42,936 nt of DNA, from assembly GCA_007695365.1 (NCBI GenBank), contig REDV01000051.1:1-42936 (forward strand), in the 5' to 3' direction. Under the pieces are notes generated by a model. That model worked only from the letters and a program-made list of their open reading frames with translations. It searched no databases and was not told the DNA's origin. Below are positions 26,701-35,150 of the stretch, one piece after another; positions within the stretch are counted from its first letter, which is position 1, and every line of letters starts with the position of its first letter. Origin of the DNA: Cryomorphaceae bacterium (GTDB lineage Bacteria; Bacteroidota; Bacteroidia; Flavobacteriales_D; SKUL01). Position numbers and translations under genes: made by a program.

Positions 26701-28262
26701 GTTCTGCCGCCACTGGCCAGGATGTAATTGTACAATCTTTCCTTCACTTTGATGTGTCGCCTTTCAATATCGTAATCAATAAATCCTTTGTTTCCGAGGT
26801 CAATAAGCAGAGGGATGATTTGCTCAGGGGGGAAGCGCATATCTGCGGCCAATCCCTCGATGTAGAACTCATTGGAATTGATAGACTGCGCGTATTTGCG
26901 GATACTAAACAAAGGGTGCATGGCCGACAATCCTGCCAGTGCGTCGTAGCGCTGCATCTGAAAGTAATTGTTTGATTCGAAAGCTGCGCGGTTTTGGGTA
27001 GATCCGGGCAGGTTTCCGAGGCGAATCAAAGGGTCGTCAATTTTCCAGTACAAGGCCTCAAAGTACATATCCACCTCGTGAAAACTATTGAAATACGGGC
27101 TTTTGCTTTGCCCTTCGTCCATGCGAATAAGACTCAGCATGCGCGTGTCTTTGATGAATTTGAAATTGAGCGAAGGGTGTGTAATGGAATCTTGATCGAG
27201 GAAGATGGTTACGGCAACGCGATCAGACACTATACGGTCGGGGCGAATGGTGAAATTGAGTGCGCGACTCTGCAGAAAAGCATATCCATCGCGGTAGATG
27301 GTGAGACTTGCCGGCTGATCGGGCGTACCGTAGCCCTGTAGTTTGCTGCCACGCATGGAAAAACCGCCTTCGTAATCTATATCCTTAGCTATATCGCGAA
27401 TTTTCAGGCGCTTGTTATACGACTCGAAGGCGGGATAACTCGCCGTTTCTTCCTTTACACCTCCCAGCACTTTGTCTGACACAACGCCTTGCAGCGGGTA
27501 ATCGAAAAAGGCATTGAAAAAGAGCACCGAATCCACGGAATAGGAAGATCCCTTGGTTCGTATTTCGTAACTACCCTCAATGATTCCGTAGGTTTCGTTG
27601 GGGTCGAGACCGGCACGCTCCCAGGTGATACGCCCGCCTTTGCCCACAAATTTATCCTGTGTTGGATAATAGACTCCGCTGGTTGCGTAAATCACCGAGC
27701 TGTCGTTTTTGGCGAGGCATCGCAAATCCATGGAGCGAAAAACCACTTTTGGGATGGAGTCAAATTCAAAGGTGTATCGGTCGTTACTGGCCTGCCAGGC
27801 GGTGGTAGTTGAGCGGTAAAAGGTATTGTCTTTGAAGATAGAAGCCGAATTTTCAACAAACTTCACCAGGTTCGATTTGCGGCGGTCTGAAACCAATTCT
27901 TCCATGATGGTGAGCCAGCCGTTAAAGCTTTCATCGCTTTGCCGGCTTTGGGTAAAGGCCACGAGTGAACTGAAGAAATCGCGGAATTCAGGATAGGCTC
28001 TCAATCGTTTTTTGAGCATCTCATCGCTGATTTTGTAGATGCGTTTCCGCGACGCGTCTGTAAACCGCTCGCTGTTCCATGCCGGGCCAAACTCCTCTTC
28101 AACAAAGGCTTTAGCGTCTTTTTTATTGGCCGCAGAGAGCAGGTTGTTCACATCTTGCAAGTAGCCTTCCTGCGTTGGTGTAAAATTGCGCATGGTTTGG
28201 GCGTGCAACTGAAGAATACATCCAGTTAGCAGCAACAACCCGGTCAGTCCCCACTTTTTCAT
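23799..28262 (-). CDS. Giant exported beta-rich protein of unknown function
   Basis: From the ATG at 28262 the product is 1487 residues. This start overlaps the prmA stop as ATGA and opens with MKKWGLTGLLLLTGCILQLHAQ. That can be read as a signal peptide ending in AQ or as a lipoprotein signal with Cys at 15. No catalytic motif was found. After a helical N-terminal part (about 30-150) the sequence is dominated by short alternating strands. Several stretches resemble OstA/LptA-type beta-jellyroll or long beta-helix proteins, for example FDFAGMIRAGKFEFFGKEYKFTY rewritten as strand-turn-strand units. The C-terminus is basic (KKLRNDFIRRFD). Co-translation with prmA and linkage to the 2314-residue protein suggest an envelope role. 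The fold comparison is weak inference. Confidence 0.75.
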   Translation of the reverse strand: MKKWGLTGLLLLTGCILQLHAQTMRNFTPTQEGYLQDVNNLLSAANKKDAKAFVEEEFGPAWNSERFTDASRKRIYKISDEMLKKRLRAYPEFRDFFSSLVAFTQSRQSDESFNGWLTIMEELVSDRRKSNLVKFVENSASIFKDNTFYRSTTTAWQASNDRYTFEFDSIPKVVFRSMDLRCLAKNDSSVIYATSGVYYPTQDKFVGKGGRITWERAGLDPNETYGIIEGSYEIRTKGSSYSVDSVLFFNAFFDYPLQGVVSDKVLGGVKEETASYPAFESYNKRLKIRDIAKDIDYEGGFSMRGSKLQGYGTPDQPASLTIYRDGYAFLQSRALNFTIRPDRIVSDRVAVTIFLDQDSITHPSLNFKFIKDTRMLSLIRMDEGQSKSPYFNSFHEVDMYFEALYWKIDDPLIRLGNLPGSTQNRAAFESNNYFQMQRYDALAGLSAMHPLFSIRKYAQSINSNEFYIEGLAADMRFPPEQIIPLLIDLGNKGFIDYDIERRHIKVKERLYNYILASGGRTDYDVIVFNSQTEREDNASINLLNYDMLLRGVERIFLSDSQNVVIYPQNGELLLKKNRDFDFAGMIRAGKFEFFGKEYKFTYDDFKIDLINVDSCRFYVERFEDRESTTRRGRPRLVRVKNVLEGIQGTISIDNPYNKSGVQPDYPQYPIFDCTKKPFVYYDNKQIQKGVYNRDRFYFQVEPFVIDSLNDFNTDQVFFDGTLVSADIFPDIEEQLRVQPDYSLGFVRQTGSAGLPLYGARGKYKDNITLNYSGLQGEGEMEYLTATASSENFIFFPDSTRGTTKHFKNLAQAGPPQVPEAHATEADLFYSPGKNLLRLDVMKEPITFFDEQSDLVRGYTELTPSGMTASGQMDFAGAELESERMDLNQISFTSDTADFRLAAMNDAEMAFRTENVKADVQFDKRVAEFESNGDDTFVEFPINQYVCYMDKFKWFMDENSIELSSSSAVAADFVIDTELDIGRSNFYSTHPDQDSLNFMAPKAVYDLKQNIIDCKEIDHIRVADAKIIPDRGELRIFKKAHIEPLENAGIVANYITEYHRMFNAKIEIKSRWDYKGNAEYTYVDENKREQVIAFHSVKVDTSLQTIAEGQVLEDAQFMLSPNFEFIGRTRMEANNKFLTFKGSTRISHNCPGIERNYMNFESEINPEEVMIPVDTMLVDYSGKPVGVGTMVNAQPYRLYSTFLSVKDDMDDEEVLSARGFLFFDKNAREYQVGSREKLRERKLPGNFVALNVDKCTVVGDGNINLGNDFGQVHFQPVGEARHSMEDESFSMEATLIINFHFLEDALKKMEEKINSYPDLKPVNIAETHYEKSIREVMGLEKSDKIITELSLSGGIKRLPQEMTHTLYLANVKMKWNDLESAFQSEGPISIAHIGKKDVFRQVKGRIEIEKKRGGDELHIYLELDDANWYFFTYKRGMMRVFSSDNDFNNMLVEVKDDKRKAEGGKGKDPYTYMLGTKKLRNDFIRRFD

Positions 28263-29092
28263 ACTTGCTTTTCGAATTGAAGCATGGCCCATTGGTTTCG
28301 CGAAGCCACGAGTGTTTGCCGCATCCCTGCAGAGGCAGCTTTGCGCACCAAATCAGGCACATCTGCCTCGTAAAACCCACTGATGATGAGTCTTCCACCG
28401 AGCTTCAAGTGCTTCGCATACTGTGCCATATCCTGCATGAGTACGTTTTTGTTGATATTCGCCAAGATAAAATGAAATGAGCGGTCTCCTATGCGGCGTA
28501 CATCGCCTTTTTCAACAGTTATATTCACAGCTCCGTTCAGTTCAACATTTTCAAGTGCGTTTTCGTAGCACCAGTCGTCTATGTCAATGGCCACCACACT
28601 TGCAGCGCCCATTTTTGACGCGAGGATGGCCAGCACACCGGTTCCTGAGCCCATATCGAGCACATCCAAACCGCCAAGCTCCATACCGCGAAGGTTTTTC
28701 AGAATAAGCCATGTGGTTTCGTGATGCCCCGTACCAAACGACATTTTGGGCTGAATAATGAGCTCGAAAGGCAAATGAGCCGGTTCGTGAAATGGAGCTC
28801 TCACCCTGCAATCTTCGGTAACTTCAATGGGCTTGAAGTCAGATTCCCATACTGCATTCCAGTTTTGAGCAGGTATGTTTTCACTGCGGATACTGAAGCT
28901 AAAATCGCTACCGAGTTGTTTGATTAACAATTTCGTTTCCTGATCATTGTATTCTGCTTCCTGAATATATGCTTCAAGTCCGGCTTCGGTTTCAACGAAA
29001 CTCTCAAAACCTGCTTCGGCAAGTTGTGCCATTACCAGTTCGCGGAAGGGCTCAACGGGATTCAGGGTGATATGCAGTGCAAGGTAGTCCAT
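28259..29092 (-). CDS. prmA: Ribosomal protein L11 methyltransferase
   Basis: This 277-residue protein has the full PrmA pattern. The N-terminal substrate domain is followed by SFGTGHHETT (118-127), the S-adenosylmethionine motif LDMGSGTGVLAI (145-156), AIDIDDWCYENA, and the motif IV region ANINKNVL. PrmA methylates lysines and the N-terminus of ribosomal protein L11 in the cytoplasm. It overlaps the tpiA stop by 1 nt and the following giant gene by 4 nt, so it is translationally linked to both. Adjacency to tpiA is common in Bacteroidota. Confidence 0.93.
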   Translation of the reverse strand: MDYLALHITLNPVEPFRELVMAQLAEAGFESFVETEAGLEAYIQEAEYNDQETKLLIKQLGSDFSFSIRSENIPAQNWNAVWESDFKPIEVTEDCRVRAPFHEPAHLPFELIIQPKMSFGTGHHETTWLILKNLRGMELGGLDVLDMGSGTGVLAILASKMGAASVVAIDIDDWCYENALENVELNGAVNITVEKGDVRRIGDRSFHFILANINKNVLMQDMAQYAKHLKLGGRLIISGFYEADVPDLVRKAASAGMRQTLVASRNQWAMLQFEKQV

Positions 29093-29859
29093 CAGTGTTG
29101 AAAAGAGTTTGCAATGGCCAAAAAATCAGGTGCATTCAACGAGGCGCCGCCGATTAGTCCACCGTCCACATCCTCACAGGCAAAGAGCTCTGCAGCGTTT
29201 TCGGGCTTGCAGGAACCACCGTAGAGAATGGAGGTGTTTTGCGCTGTTTCACTACCGAAAAGTTCTGCTAGCACCGAGCGGATAAAGGCGTGCATTTCCT
29301 GTGCCTGCGCGGTTGTGGCTGTTTTTCCTGTTCCGATGGCCCACACGGGCTCGTACGCGATAACAATCTGTTTCATCTGTTCATTGGACATTCCCCGAAG
29401 TGCTTCACGCAATTGTCGGGCCACGACTGCCTTTTCCTGACCTTTTTCGCGCTCATCCAAAGTCTCACCACAACACACAATGGCAGTCATTTCCTGTGCA
29501 ACAACGGCCTCCGTTTTTCGGCGCACCACTTCATCGGTTTCGCCGAAAAGGCTTCTGCGCTCCGAATGACCTACAATGCAGTAGCCCACACCAAGGTTGG
29601 CCAGCATAGCTGCGCTCACCTCTCCGGTGTAAGCGCCGGAAGCTTCATGGTAGCAGTTTTGAGCGCCAACTTCTATTCTGCCCTCTCTCTGCCAGTCTGA
29701 GAGCGCCCACGCCGTGTAAATCAGCGGTGGACAAACAATCAGTGTAACACCCGAATGCTGCAATGTTTCTGTTTGCGGGCACAATTCCTGCACCAAAGCA
29801 GCTCCTTCTGCCGGCTGCAGGTTCATCTTCCAGTTTCCGGCTACAATATTTTTTCGCAT
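29092..29859 (-). CDS. tpiA: Triosephosphate isomerase
   Basis: From the ATG at 29859 the product is 255 residues, the normal TpiA length. The open frame extends to 30078 across the permease gene, but only this start gives MRKNIVAGNWKMN. Catalytic residues are all present: N9 and K11, H98 in IVGHSERR, and E170 in AYEPVWAIGTG. It interconverts dihydroxyacetone phosphate and glyceraldehyde-3-phosphate in glycolysis and gluconeogenesis. It starts 8 nt after the permease stop and overlaps prmA by 1 nt. Confidence 0.96.
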   Translation of the reverse strand: MRKNIVAGNWKMNLQPAEGAALVQELCPQTETLQHSGVTLIVCPPLIYTAWALSDWQREGRIEVGAQNCYHEASGAYTGEVSAAMLANLGVGYCIVGHSERRSLFGETDEVVRRKTEAVVAQEMTAIVCCGETLDEREKGQEKAVVARQLREALRGMSNEQMKQIVIAYEPVWAIGTGKTATTAQAQEMHAFIRSVLAELFGSETAQNTSILYGGSCKPENAAELFACEDVDGGLIGGASLNAPDFLAIANSFQH

Positions 29860-29867
29860 GGTTTCGA

Positions 29868-31181
29868 TTATTGAATTCTGACACGTGGGTCTAACCATCC
29901 GTAGATGATATCCACCACAATATTGATGACCACAAAGGTAGTGGCAATCACGATAACGCTTCCCATCACCACGGGCAGGTCTTCCTTGATCAATGCGTCG
30001 TAAATACGATATCCAAGTCCTTTCCAGGTGAATACAAATTCGATGAACACGGCTCCTGCCAGCAAATAGGCAAACCATCCCGATATGGCGGTAATCACAG
30101 GGTTCAGGGCGTTGCGCAAGGCGTGACCTACCACCACAGCATAGAAGGAAAGACCTTTGGAACGGGCCGTTCGCACAAAGTCTGCCGACAGCACCTCGAG
30201 CATAGAGCTGCGCGTAAGCTGCATAAAGATGGCCAGCGGACGAATGCCTAGAGTAAGGGCGGGTAGAATGAGGTTTTTGAGGTCGAGGTATTGCTCACCG
30301 GTGTAATCGTCGTAGGAATACAGCGAACCCGAGGCATTGAGGCCTGTGCCCGGCAACTGGATGTAGGCTTCGATCATCGGTACGAAATCACCACCGGCCA
30401 GCGCATTGAGCGTTTTACCCAGGAACCAGAGTGCAGCACCGGCAAAAAGCCCTTTGGCACCCCAGCGCCCAGCCACAAGCCAGGTCTGGTCTTTGTTGGG
30501 CAATAGTTTACGCCATGCTGCGATGCCTCCGACGAGCAATCCAATCAGCATGAGCAACACGGGCAAGGCCGGCAGCGACGTGGTGGTGTACCACAGCGTG
30601 GCGCCAATCCACGAAACGATGATGGCCATGAAAAACGATGGCCCTGACATTCCCAGCACGGCCAGCACAAAGAGCGACTGATCGAGGAATCCATCCTTCC
30701 GAACGGCTGCCAAAATCCCGATACCAATTCCCAGGATGATGGCCAGGGTAATGGCCGTAACCGCCAGCACCACAGTTCCGGGCATGGCCTCTGCAATGAT
30801 ATCGGCAACGGGCTGCTTGGTTTGATACGATCTGCGCAAATAAGGTGCTTTTAGAACGAGCGCGCGGTTTTCACCAAAAGTCACCAGGCGCGTGTAGCTG
30901 TATTTCTCATCACTGAGGTAAATGTGCGACTCCGGTCGGCTTGGGTTATGCAGCGACAAAGGCAGCAAATCGTTGATGTACAGCAAATACTGCTTACTTT
31001 TGGGTAAATCAAGACCCAGTTCTTTTTGAATGGCTGCGATGGATTCGGCCGTGGCGCGCTGCCCCAGCATCATGCGAGCAGGATCTCCAGGGGCGAGGTT
31101 GAAAATCACAAACACCAGCGAAACTACTCCGAAGAGCACCAGCAAGCCGTAGCCTAGTTTCCTGATGATGTATTGAAACAC
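29868..31181 (-). CDS. DppB-like ABC transporter permease with an extra two-helix insert
   Basis: This 437-residue permease begins with the DppB-type N-terminus (MFQYIIRKLGYGLLVLFGVVSLVFVIFNLAPGDPARMMLG). It ends with the EAA-loop region (ARSKGLSFYAVVVGHALRNALNPVITAIS) that contacts the ATPase. It is about 100 residues longer than usual. The extra length includes a periplasmic segment (about 65-115) and an insert with two likely membrane helices (about 205-275). DppB/OppB proteins import peptides or nickel. No partner permease, ATPase or binding protein is nearby, so it is an orphan here. It lies 3 nt after the BT_3928-like gene, inside a housekeeping cluster. The substrate is unknown. Confidence 0.85.
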   Translation of the reverse strand: MFQYIIRKLGYGLLVLFGVVSLVFVIFNLAPGDPARMMLGQRATAESIAAIQKELGLDLPKSKQYLLYINDLLPLSLHNPSRPESHIYLSDEKYSYTRLVTFGENRALVLKAPYLRRSYQTKQPVADIIAEAMPGTVVLAVTAITLAIILGIGIGILAAVRKDGFLDQSLFVLAVLGMSGPSFFMAIIVSWIGATLWYTTTSLPALPVLLMLIGLLVGGIAAWRKLLPNKDQTWLVAGRWGAKGLFAGAALWFLGKTLNALAGGDFVPMIEAYIQLPGTGLNASGSLYSYDDYTGEQYLDLKNLILPALTLGIRPLAIFMQLTRSSMLEVLSADFVRTARSKGLSFYAVVVGHALRNALNPVITAISGWFAYLLAGAVFIEFVFTWKGLGYRIYDALIKEDLPVVMGSVIVIATTFVVINIVVDIIYGWLDPRVRIQ

Positions 31182-31184
31182 GTA

Positions 31185-32723
31185 TTAGTTAATCAGGTAG
31201 TTGGCTTTAATATCGCGGTACTCGGGAAAATTGTTGTGGTGCCATTTACCCAAAATGGTTCCGTCTTTCATCAGCAACAAACCCGGATTGGAACGAATAA
31301 TGGTCTTGAGGAAAATCTCATCTGCATTGTAATAAGGAAAAGGCGTTTGGTGCTCGTGCCTGAAATCATTCACCTTCGCCTCGCCGCTGGATGTAATTCC
31401 GAAGAAAGGAATACCGTCTGCATCGGACTGTTCCGCAAAAGCGTTGATGGTCTTTTGCACTTTGGCGTTGGAACCTTCCAGTTGGTAGGCAATCAGCAAG
31501 AATGAAAAGCCTTCTCGCTGAATAATTTCATCGCCAATATCAAAACCATCCTCGTCCATCACATTAAACACCGGAATGGGTGGTTCATAGCCTCTCTGCA
31601 CCACAATTGATTCATCACTGGCCGATTGTACATCCCACTCATCCCACATTTTCTTTTCGAGGTATTCGGTGCTGAGGGCAGTGCGCGTTTCGCCGGTTTG
31701 CTTGTGCTTCAGGGTGTACACATTGGCGTACACAGTGGGCTTCAGTCCGAGCTCTTCGGCCGATTTCATTTGTTCCGGAATATTGTTGCCCACGGCGTAA
31801 GGGCGGTAATCCTTTACAGGAAGGTTTCGGTAGGTGTACATGGCAAAACCGAGCGCAAAGGCAACCATCACAGCGCCCATCACCCACTCCTTGTGAGGAG
31901 TTTTAAGGGCCTGCTTCATCACAACATAGGCCGCCATGCTGATCAAGGTGAACACCAGCGGGAACCACCATCCAAAAAGCCATCCACCAAAGAGCACCAC
32001 AACCACAATGGAGGCCGCAAAGATACCTCCGTCTTCTCGCAGGTTGTTGAGCCGAATACGTCCGCTTTCAATAACCAGCACGATCACGAAAAAGAAGAGT
32101 GTGAGGTCTTTGTAGAACGACTCCCAGGGAGTGAGCGAGCGCCCCACAGAGCCGCGAAGTGCATCGCCAAAACAGCCGCAATCCGTTACACAGATCCTGT
32201 CGAAAGAGGCTCCTGCGTTGAGGGCTGCCGTTTGCGCATCGTTACAGGTTGCGGTGTACCACGTAAGCCATCCAAAGAAAACGGTCATCAGCAGGAGGGT
32301 AATATTTACCAGACGGGCTTTTGCGCCAAAGAGCACGGCCAGCCCCAACACCACCTCCACCACTGTAACGAGAATGGCCATGGGCAAGGCCCAATCGTGA
32401 AAAAGAGCCCAGAAACTTCCCAATGCCTGCTCGTCGAAGTACTCCTCAAGCTTGTAACTAAAACCCAGTGTATCATTGGCTTTGATAAGTCCGCTTACTA
32501 CAAAGATGGAGCCTACCACTACCCTGCTCACATACACAGACCACGCAACGCCCTGGGGGCCAATCAGCATCAAACCACCGCCCAAAAGCGCGGCCACGGT
32601 AGCCATCCAGTACACGTTGAATTCATCGGGAGCGCTGGTGGTGAAACCCAGAATGAGCATCAGCAAACCGGCCAGCACCAAACCGAGCGAAGTGATTTTT
32701 TGAGTAAGCGTCAGGTTTTTCAT
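31185..32723 (-). CDS. BT_3928-like DoxX/MauE membrane protein with thioredoxin-like C-terminus
   Basis: This 512-residue protein has two parts. The N-terminal 300 residues are membrane-spanning and carry a DoxX/MauE-like core, with Cys in the DCGCFGDAL loop (C178, C182, C184) and C160. The C-terminal part (about 375-505) looks like a thioredoxin/AhpC-type fold ending GLLLMKDGTILGKWHHNNFP, but without a CxxC pair. It matches the family typified by BT_3928 of Bacteroides thetaiotaomicron, which also lies beside tpiA. A role in membrane thiol or quinone redox chemistry is plausible but not shown. It is expressed with the downstream permease and tpiA. Confidence 0.85.
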   Translation of the reverse strand: MKNLTLTQKITSLGLVLAGLLMLILGFTTSAPDEFNVYWMATVAALLGGGLMLIGPQGVAWSVYVSRVVVGSIFVVSGLIKANDTLGFSYKLEEYFDEQALGSFWALFHDWALPMAILVTVVEVVLGLAVLFGAKARLVNITLLLMTVFFGWLTWYTATCNDAQTAALNAGASFDRICVTDCGCFGDALRGSVGRSLTPWESFYKDLTLFFFVIVLVIESGRIRLNNLREDGGIFAASIVVVVLFGGWLFGWWFPLVFTLISMAAYVVMKQALKTPHKEWVMGAVMVAFALGFAMYTYRNLPVKDYRPYAVGNNIPEQMKSAEELGLKPTVYANVYTLKHKQTGETRTALSTEYLEKKMWDEWDVQSASDESIVVQRGYEPPIPVFNVMDEDGFDIGDEIIQREGFSFLLIAYQLEGSNAKVQKTINAFAEQSDADGIPFFGITSSGEAKVNDFRHEHQTPFPYYNADEIFLKTIIRSNPGLLLMKDGTILGKWHHNNFPEYRDIKANYLIN

Positions 32724-32789
32724 GTCGTTTAGCTTTGTTGCACCGAAGTTAGGCAGGGTCAGGCAGAGGTGGCCCGAATTAACATTGTA

Positions 32790-33335
32790 TTAACGTCCCT
32801 CTTCGGCTTCCATAATCATTGCAAATACTGCGTAATTCAGGATGTCGAGATAGTTGGCTTCGAGCCCTTCAGACACGATGGTTTTTCCGTCGTTGTCTTC
32901 AATTTGCTTTACGCGCAGCAACTTCATAAGAATCAAATCGGTGATGGACGATACGCGCATGGAGCGCCATGCTTCGCCGTAATCGTGGTTTTTTTGCTGC
33001 ATCAAATCATGCGCATCCTCAATGATCACATTGTAAAATGTTTCGGCCTCTTCGGGCGATATTTTGAGGGGTTTGGATTCACCCACGCGCAGCTGAATCA
33101 CTGCCATCACGCAGTAGTTGATGATTCCGATAAACTCATCGCGGATTCCCTCCTGCACCTTGCTCTTTCCTTTGAGCTGAATGGTGCGGATGCGGTTGGC
33201 TTTGATGTAGAGCTGATCGGTAAGTGAACTGGTTCGCAAAATGCGCCAGGCACTGCCGTAGTCTTTCATTTTCTGGAGAAAAAGCGAACGGCATTCGGCA
33301 ACAACCTCGCGAAACTGCTCCGAAGTATTACTCAT
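32790..33335 (-). CDS. DUF1599 protein with an internal duplication
   Basis: From the ATG at 33335 the product is 181 residues. Two halves repeat the same motif: KMKDYGSAWRILRTSSLTDQ (from about 22) and KNHDYGEAWRSMRVSSITDL (from about 115). Each is followed by a similar helix ending in INYCVMAV or LNYAVFAM. DUF1599 proteins have been linked to nucleotide modification, but their reaction is not established. Upstream in-frame starts overlap the folP region and are less likely. The gene diverges from folP with a 34-bp gap, a neighbourhood common in Bacteroidota. Confidence 0.85.
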   Translation of the reverse strand: MSNTSEQFREVVAECRSLFLQKMKDYGSAWRILRTSSLTDQLYIKANRIRTIQLKGKSKVQEGIRDEFIGIINYCVMAVIQLRVGESKPLKISPEEAETFYNVIIEDAHDLMQQKNHDYGEAWRSMRVSSITDLILMKLLRVKQIEDNDGKTIVSEGLEANYLDILNYAVFAMIMEAEEGR

Positions 33336-33369
33336 TATCTTTACGCTTGAATTCTGTGACATTTTCGCC

Positions 33370-34224
33370 GTGAAAGATACATCTTTTGACCCTCCACCGT
33401 CGGTATGTATTGAGGGGGTTCTCCTTGACTTTTCAACACCCCGCGTGATGGGCATTCTCAATGCCACACCCGACTCGTTTTACGAAGGAAGCCGCACACA
33501 GAGCCTGAACCATGCGGTGGAGAGAGCAGGAAGAATGTGGGAGCTGGGAGCTGATTTTATTGATATTGGAGGATATTCCACACGCCCGGGAGCGGAAGTT
33601 GTTCAGGAGGCCGAGGAACATCAACGGGTCATTCCATTGGTACGAAGCCTAAAGGACGCTTTTCCCGATATCCGGATATCTGTTGATACGTTCCGTGCTT
33701 CGGTTGCCGAAGCCGCTGTGGAAGCCGGCGCGGCGATGATCAACGATGTAAGCGGCGGTACACTCGACCACAAGATGTTTGAAACCGTAGCTCGACTGGG
33801 TGTTCCGTACGTACTCACCCATATGCGCGGCACGCCCCAAACCATGACAGGCCTCACAGAATACAAAGACCTGGGCGCTGACATCATACGCGATTTGTCG
33901 GCCAAGCTGCAGCAGCTTCGCGAATTGGGCGTGCACGACGTGCTGATTGACCCGGGGTTTGGGTTTGCCAAAACAGCCGCCCAGGGCTTCTACCTGCTTA
34001 AAAACCTGCATATCTTCAAGGTGTTGAAGTGCCCCTTGCTGGTTGGCGTTTCGAGGAAGTCTATGATCTGGCGCACCTTGGGCATCACACCGGAAGAATC
34101 TCTGAACGGTACCACTGTGCTGCATACGGTGGCGTTGATGCACGGGGCGCATGTGCTGCGTGTACACGATGCGAAGGAAGCGGCTGAAGCCATTCGGTTG
34201 CTTGCCGCATTGAATGAACAATGA
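33370..34224 (+). CDS. folP: Dihydropteroate synthase
   Basis: This 284-residue protein carries the folP motifs MGILNATPDSFYEG (27-40), DIGGYSTRPGA, ISVDTF, INDVSGG, and LVGVSRKSMI. It joins p-aminobenzoate to the pterin diphosphate in folate synthesis and is the sulfonamide target. The start is GTG at 33370. The next in-frame ATG (M27) begins inside the first motif and is too late. A TAnnTTTG-like box (TATCTTTA, 33336-33343) could drive it. The alpha/beta hydrolase gene follows with a 4-nt overlap. Confidence 0.93.
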   Translation: MKDTSFDPPPSVCIEGVLLDFSTPRVMGILNATPDSFYEGSRTQSLNHAVERAGRMWELGADFIDIGGYSTRPGAEVVQEAEEHQRVIPLVRSLKDAFPDIRISVDTFRASVAEAAVEAGAAMINDVSGGTLDHKMFETVARLGVPYVLTHMRGTPQTMTGLTEYKDLGADIIRDLSAKLQQLRELGVHDVLIDPGFGFAKTAAQGFYLLKNLHIFKVLKCPLLVGVSRKSMIWRTLGITPEESLNGTTVLHTVALMHGAHVLRVHDAKEAAEAIRLLAALNEQ

Positions 34225-35096
34225 AAAATCCGGCGATGCATCAACGCACAAATCTCGTTTCGCAGCATGGGGTCTATCATGGCGCAAATAACAGACCTTC
34301 GCCCTATGATTTAATAAGCGGCTCTGAACCATCATCGAAACTGGTGGTTTTTGCGCACGGCTACAAAGGTTTTAAGGATTGGGGGCCGTGGCATTTGCTG
34401 GCTCCCTTTTTTGTGGAGCATGGCTACGACTGGCTGGCTTTTAACTTTTCGCACAACGGTGGAACGGTGCAAAACCCCATTGACTTCCCGGATCTGGATG
34501 CATTTGCCGCCAATACCTACAGCAAGGAAGTGCTTGATTTGAGCTTACTGCTGGAAAAAGTCTTTTCCGGTGACATTTCGGGCCGGGCAAACCACCGTTG
34601 GAAGGAGGTGTATCTTATCGGACACAGTCGCGGCGGTGGAATCGTGACGCTGGTTGCGGGCCAGCTCCAGGACAAAATTGCGGGCATGGCAACCTGGGCA
34701 GCAGTGGCCGATTTCGGAGAGCGTTTCCCGGCAGATGTTTCCGCGTGGAAGGCTGAGGGCGTAATGTACGTTGCCAATGCGCGTACCGGCCAGCAATTGC
34801 CGCATCTCTTTTCCTTCTGGGAAGACTACCGGAAAAACCGCGTAAAACTGCACATCCTGAATGCCGCAAAGCGTTTCAACGGGCCGGTACTCGTTGCACA
34901 TGGCTCCAAAGATGAAGCCGTGGATTTCAACAACGCCGCACGTTTGCACGCTGCCTTTCCGAATAGCTCACTATTACAGGTAGAGGGAGCCGGGCACACC
35001 TTTGGGGGGAAGCACCCCTGGGATTCGGGAGCATTGCCTGCTCCAATGCGGTTTATCGCTGAAGAGAGCGTGCGCTGCTGGAAGCAAAACGCCTAA
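34221..35096 (+). CDS. Alpha/beta-hydrolase, dienelactone-hydrolase-like
   Basis: This 291-residue protein has the alpha/beta-hydrolase layout. HGYKGFKDWG forms the oxyanion region and GHSRGGG holds the nucleophile S136. D231 in HGSKDEAVDF and H259 in GAGHTFGG complete the triad. No signal peptide is visible. The 4-nt overlap with folP suggests co-expression, but no folate-related role is evident. The substrate, probably an ester, is unknown. Confidence 0.85.
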   Translation: MKNPAMHQRTNLVSQHGVYHGANNRPSPYDLISGSEPSSKLVVFAHGYKGFKDWGPWHLLAPFFVEHGYDWLAFNFSHNGGTVQNPIDFPDLDAFAANTYSKEVLDLSLLLEKVFSGDISGRANHRWKEVYLIGHSRGGGIVTLVAGQLQDKIAGMATWAAVADFGERFPADVSAWKAEGVMYVANARTGQQLPHLFSFWEDYRKNRVKLHILNAAKRFNGPVLVAHGSKDEAVDFNNAARLHAAFPNSSLLQVEGAGHTFGGKHPWDSGALPAPMRFIAEESVRCWKQNA

Positions 35097-35150
35097 AAAT
35101 AAGCCGTTGGCCCATCGAGGTATCGCTTATCCGAGCCGAAAAGAGCCGCT

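Noticed and set aside
31626-32732. 368-codon plus-strand open frame
   Set aside because: It is antisense to the BT_3928-like gene, is rich in His and Gln, and has no domain pattern.
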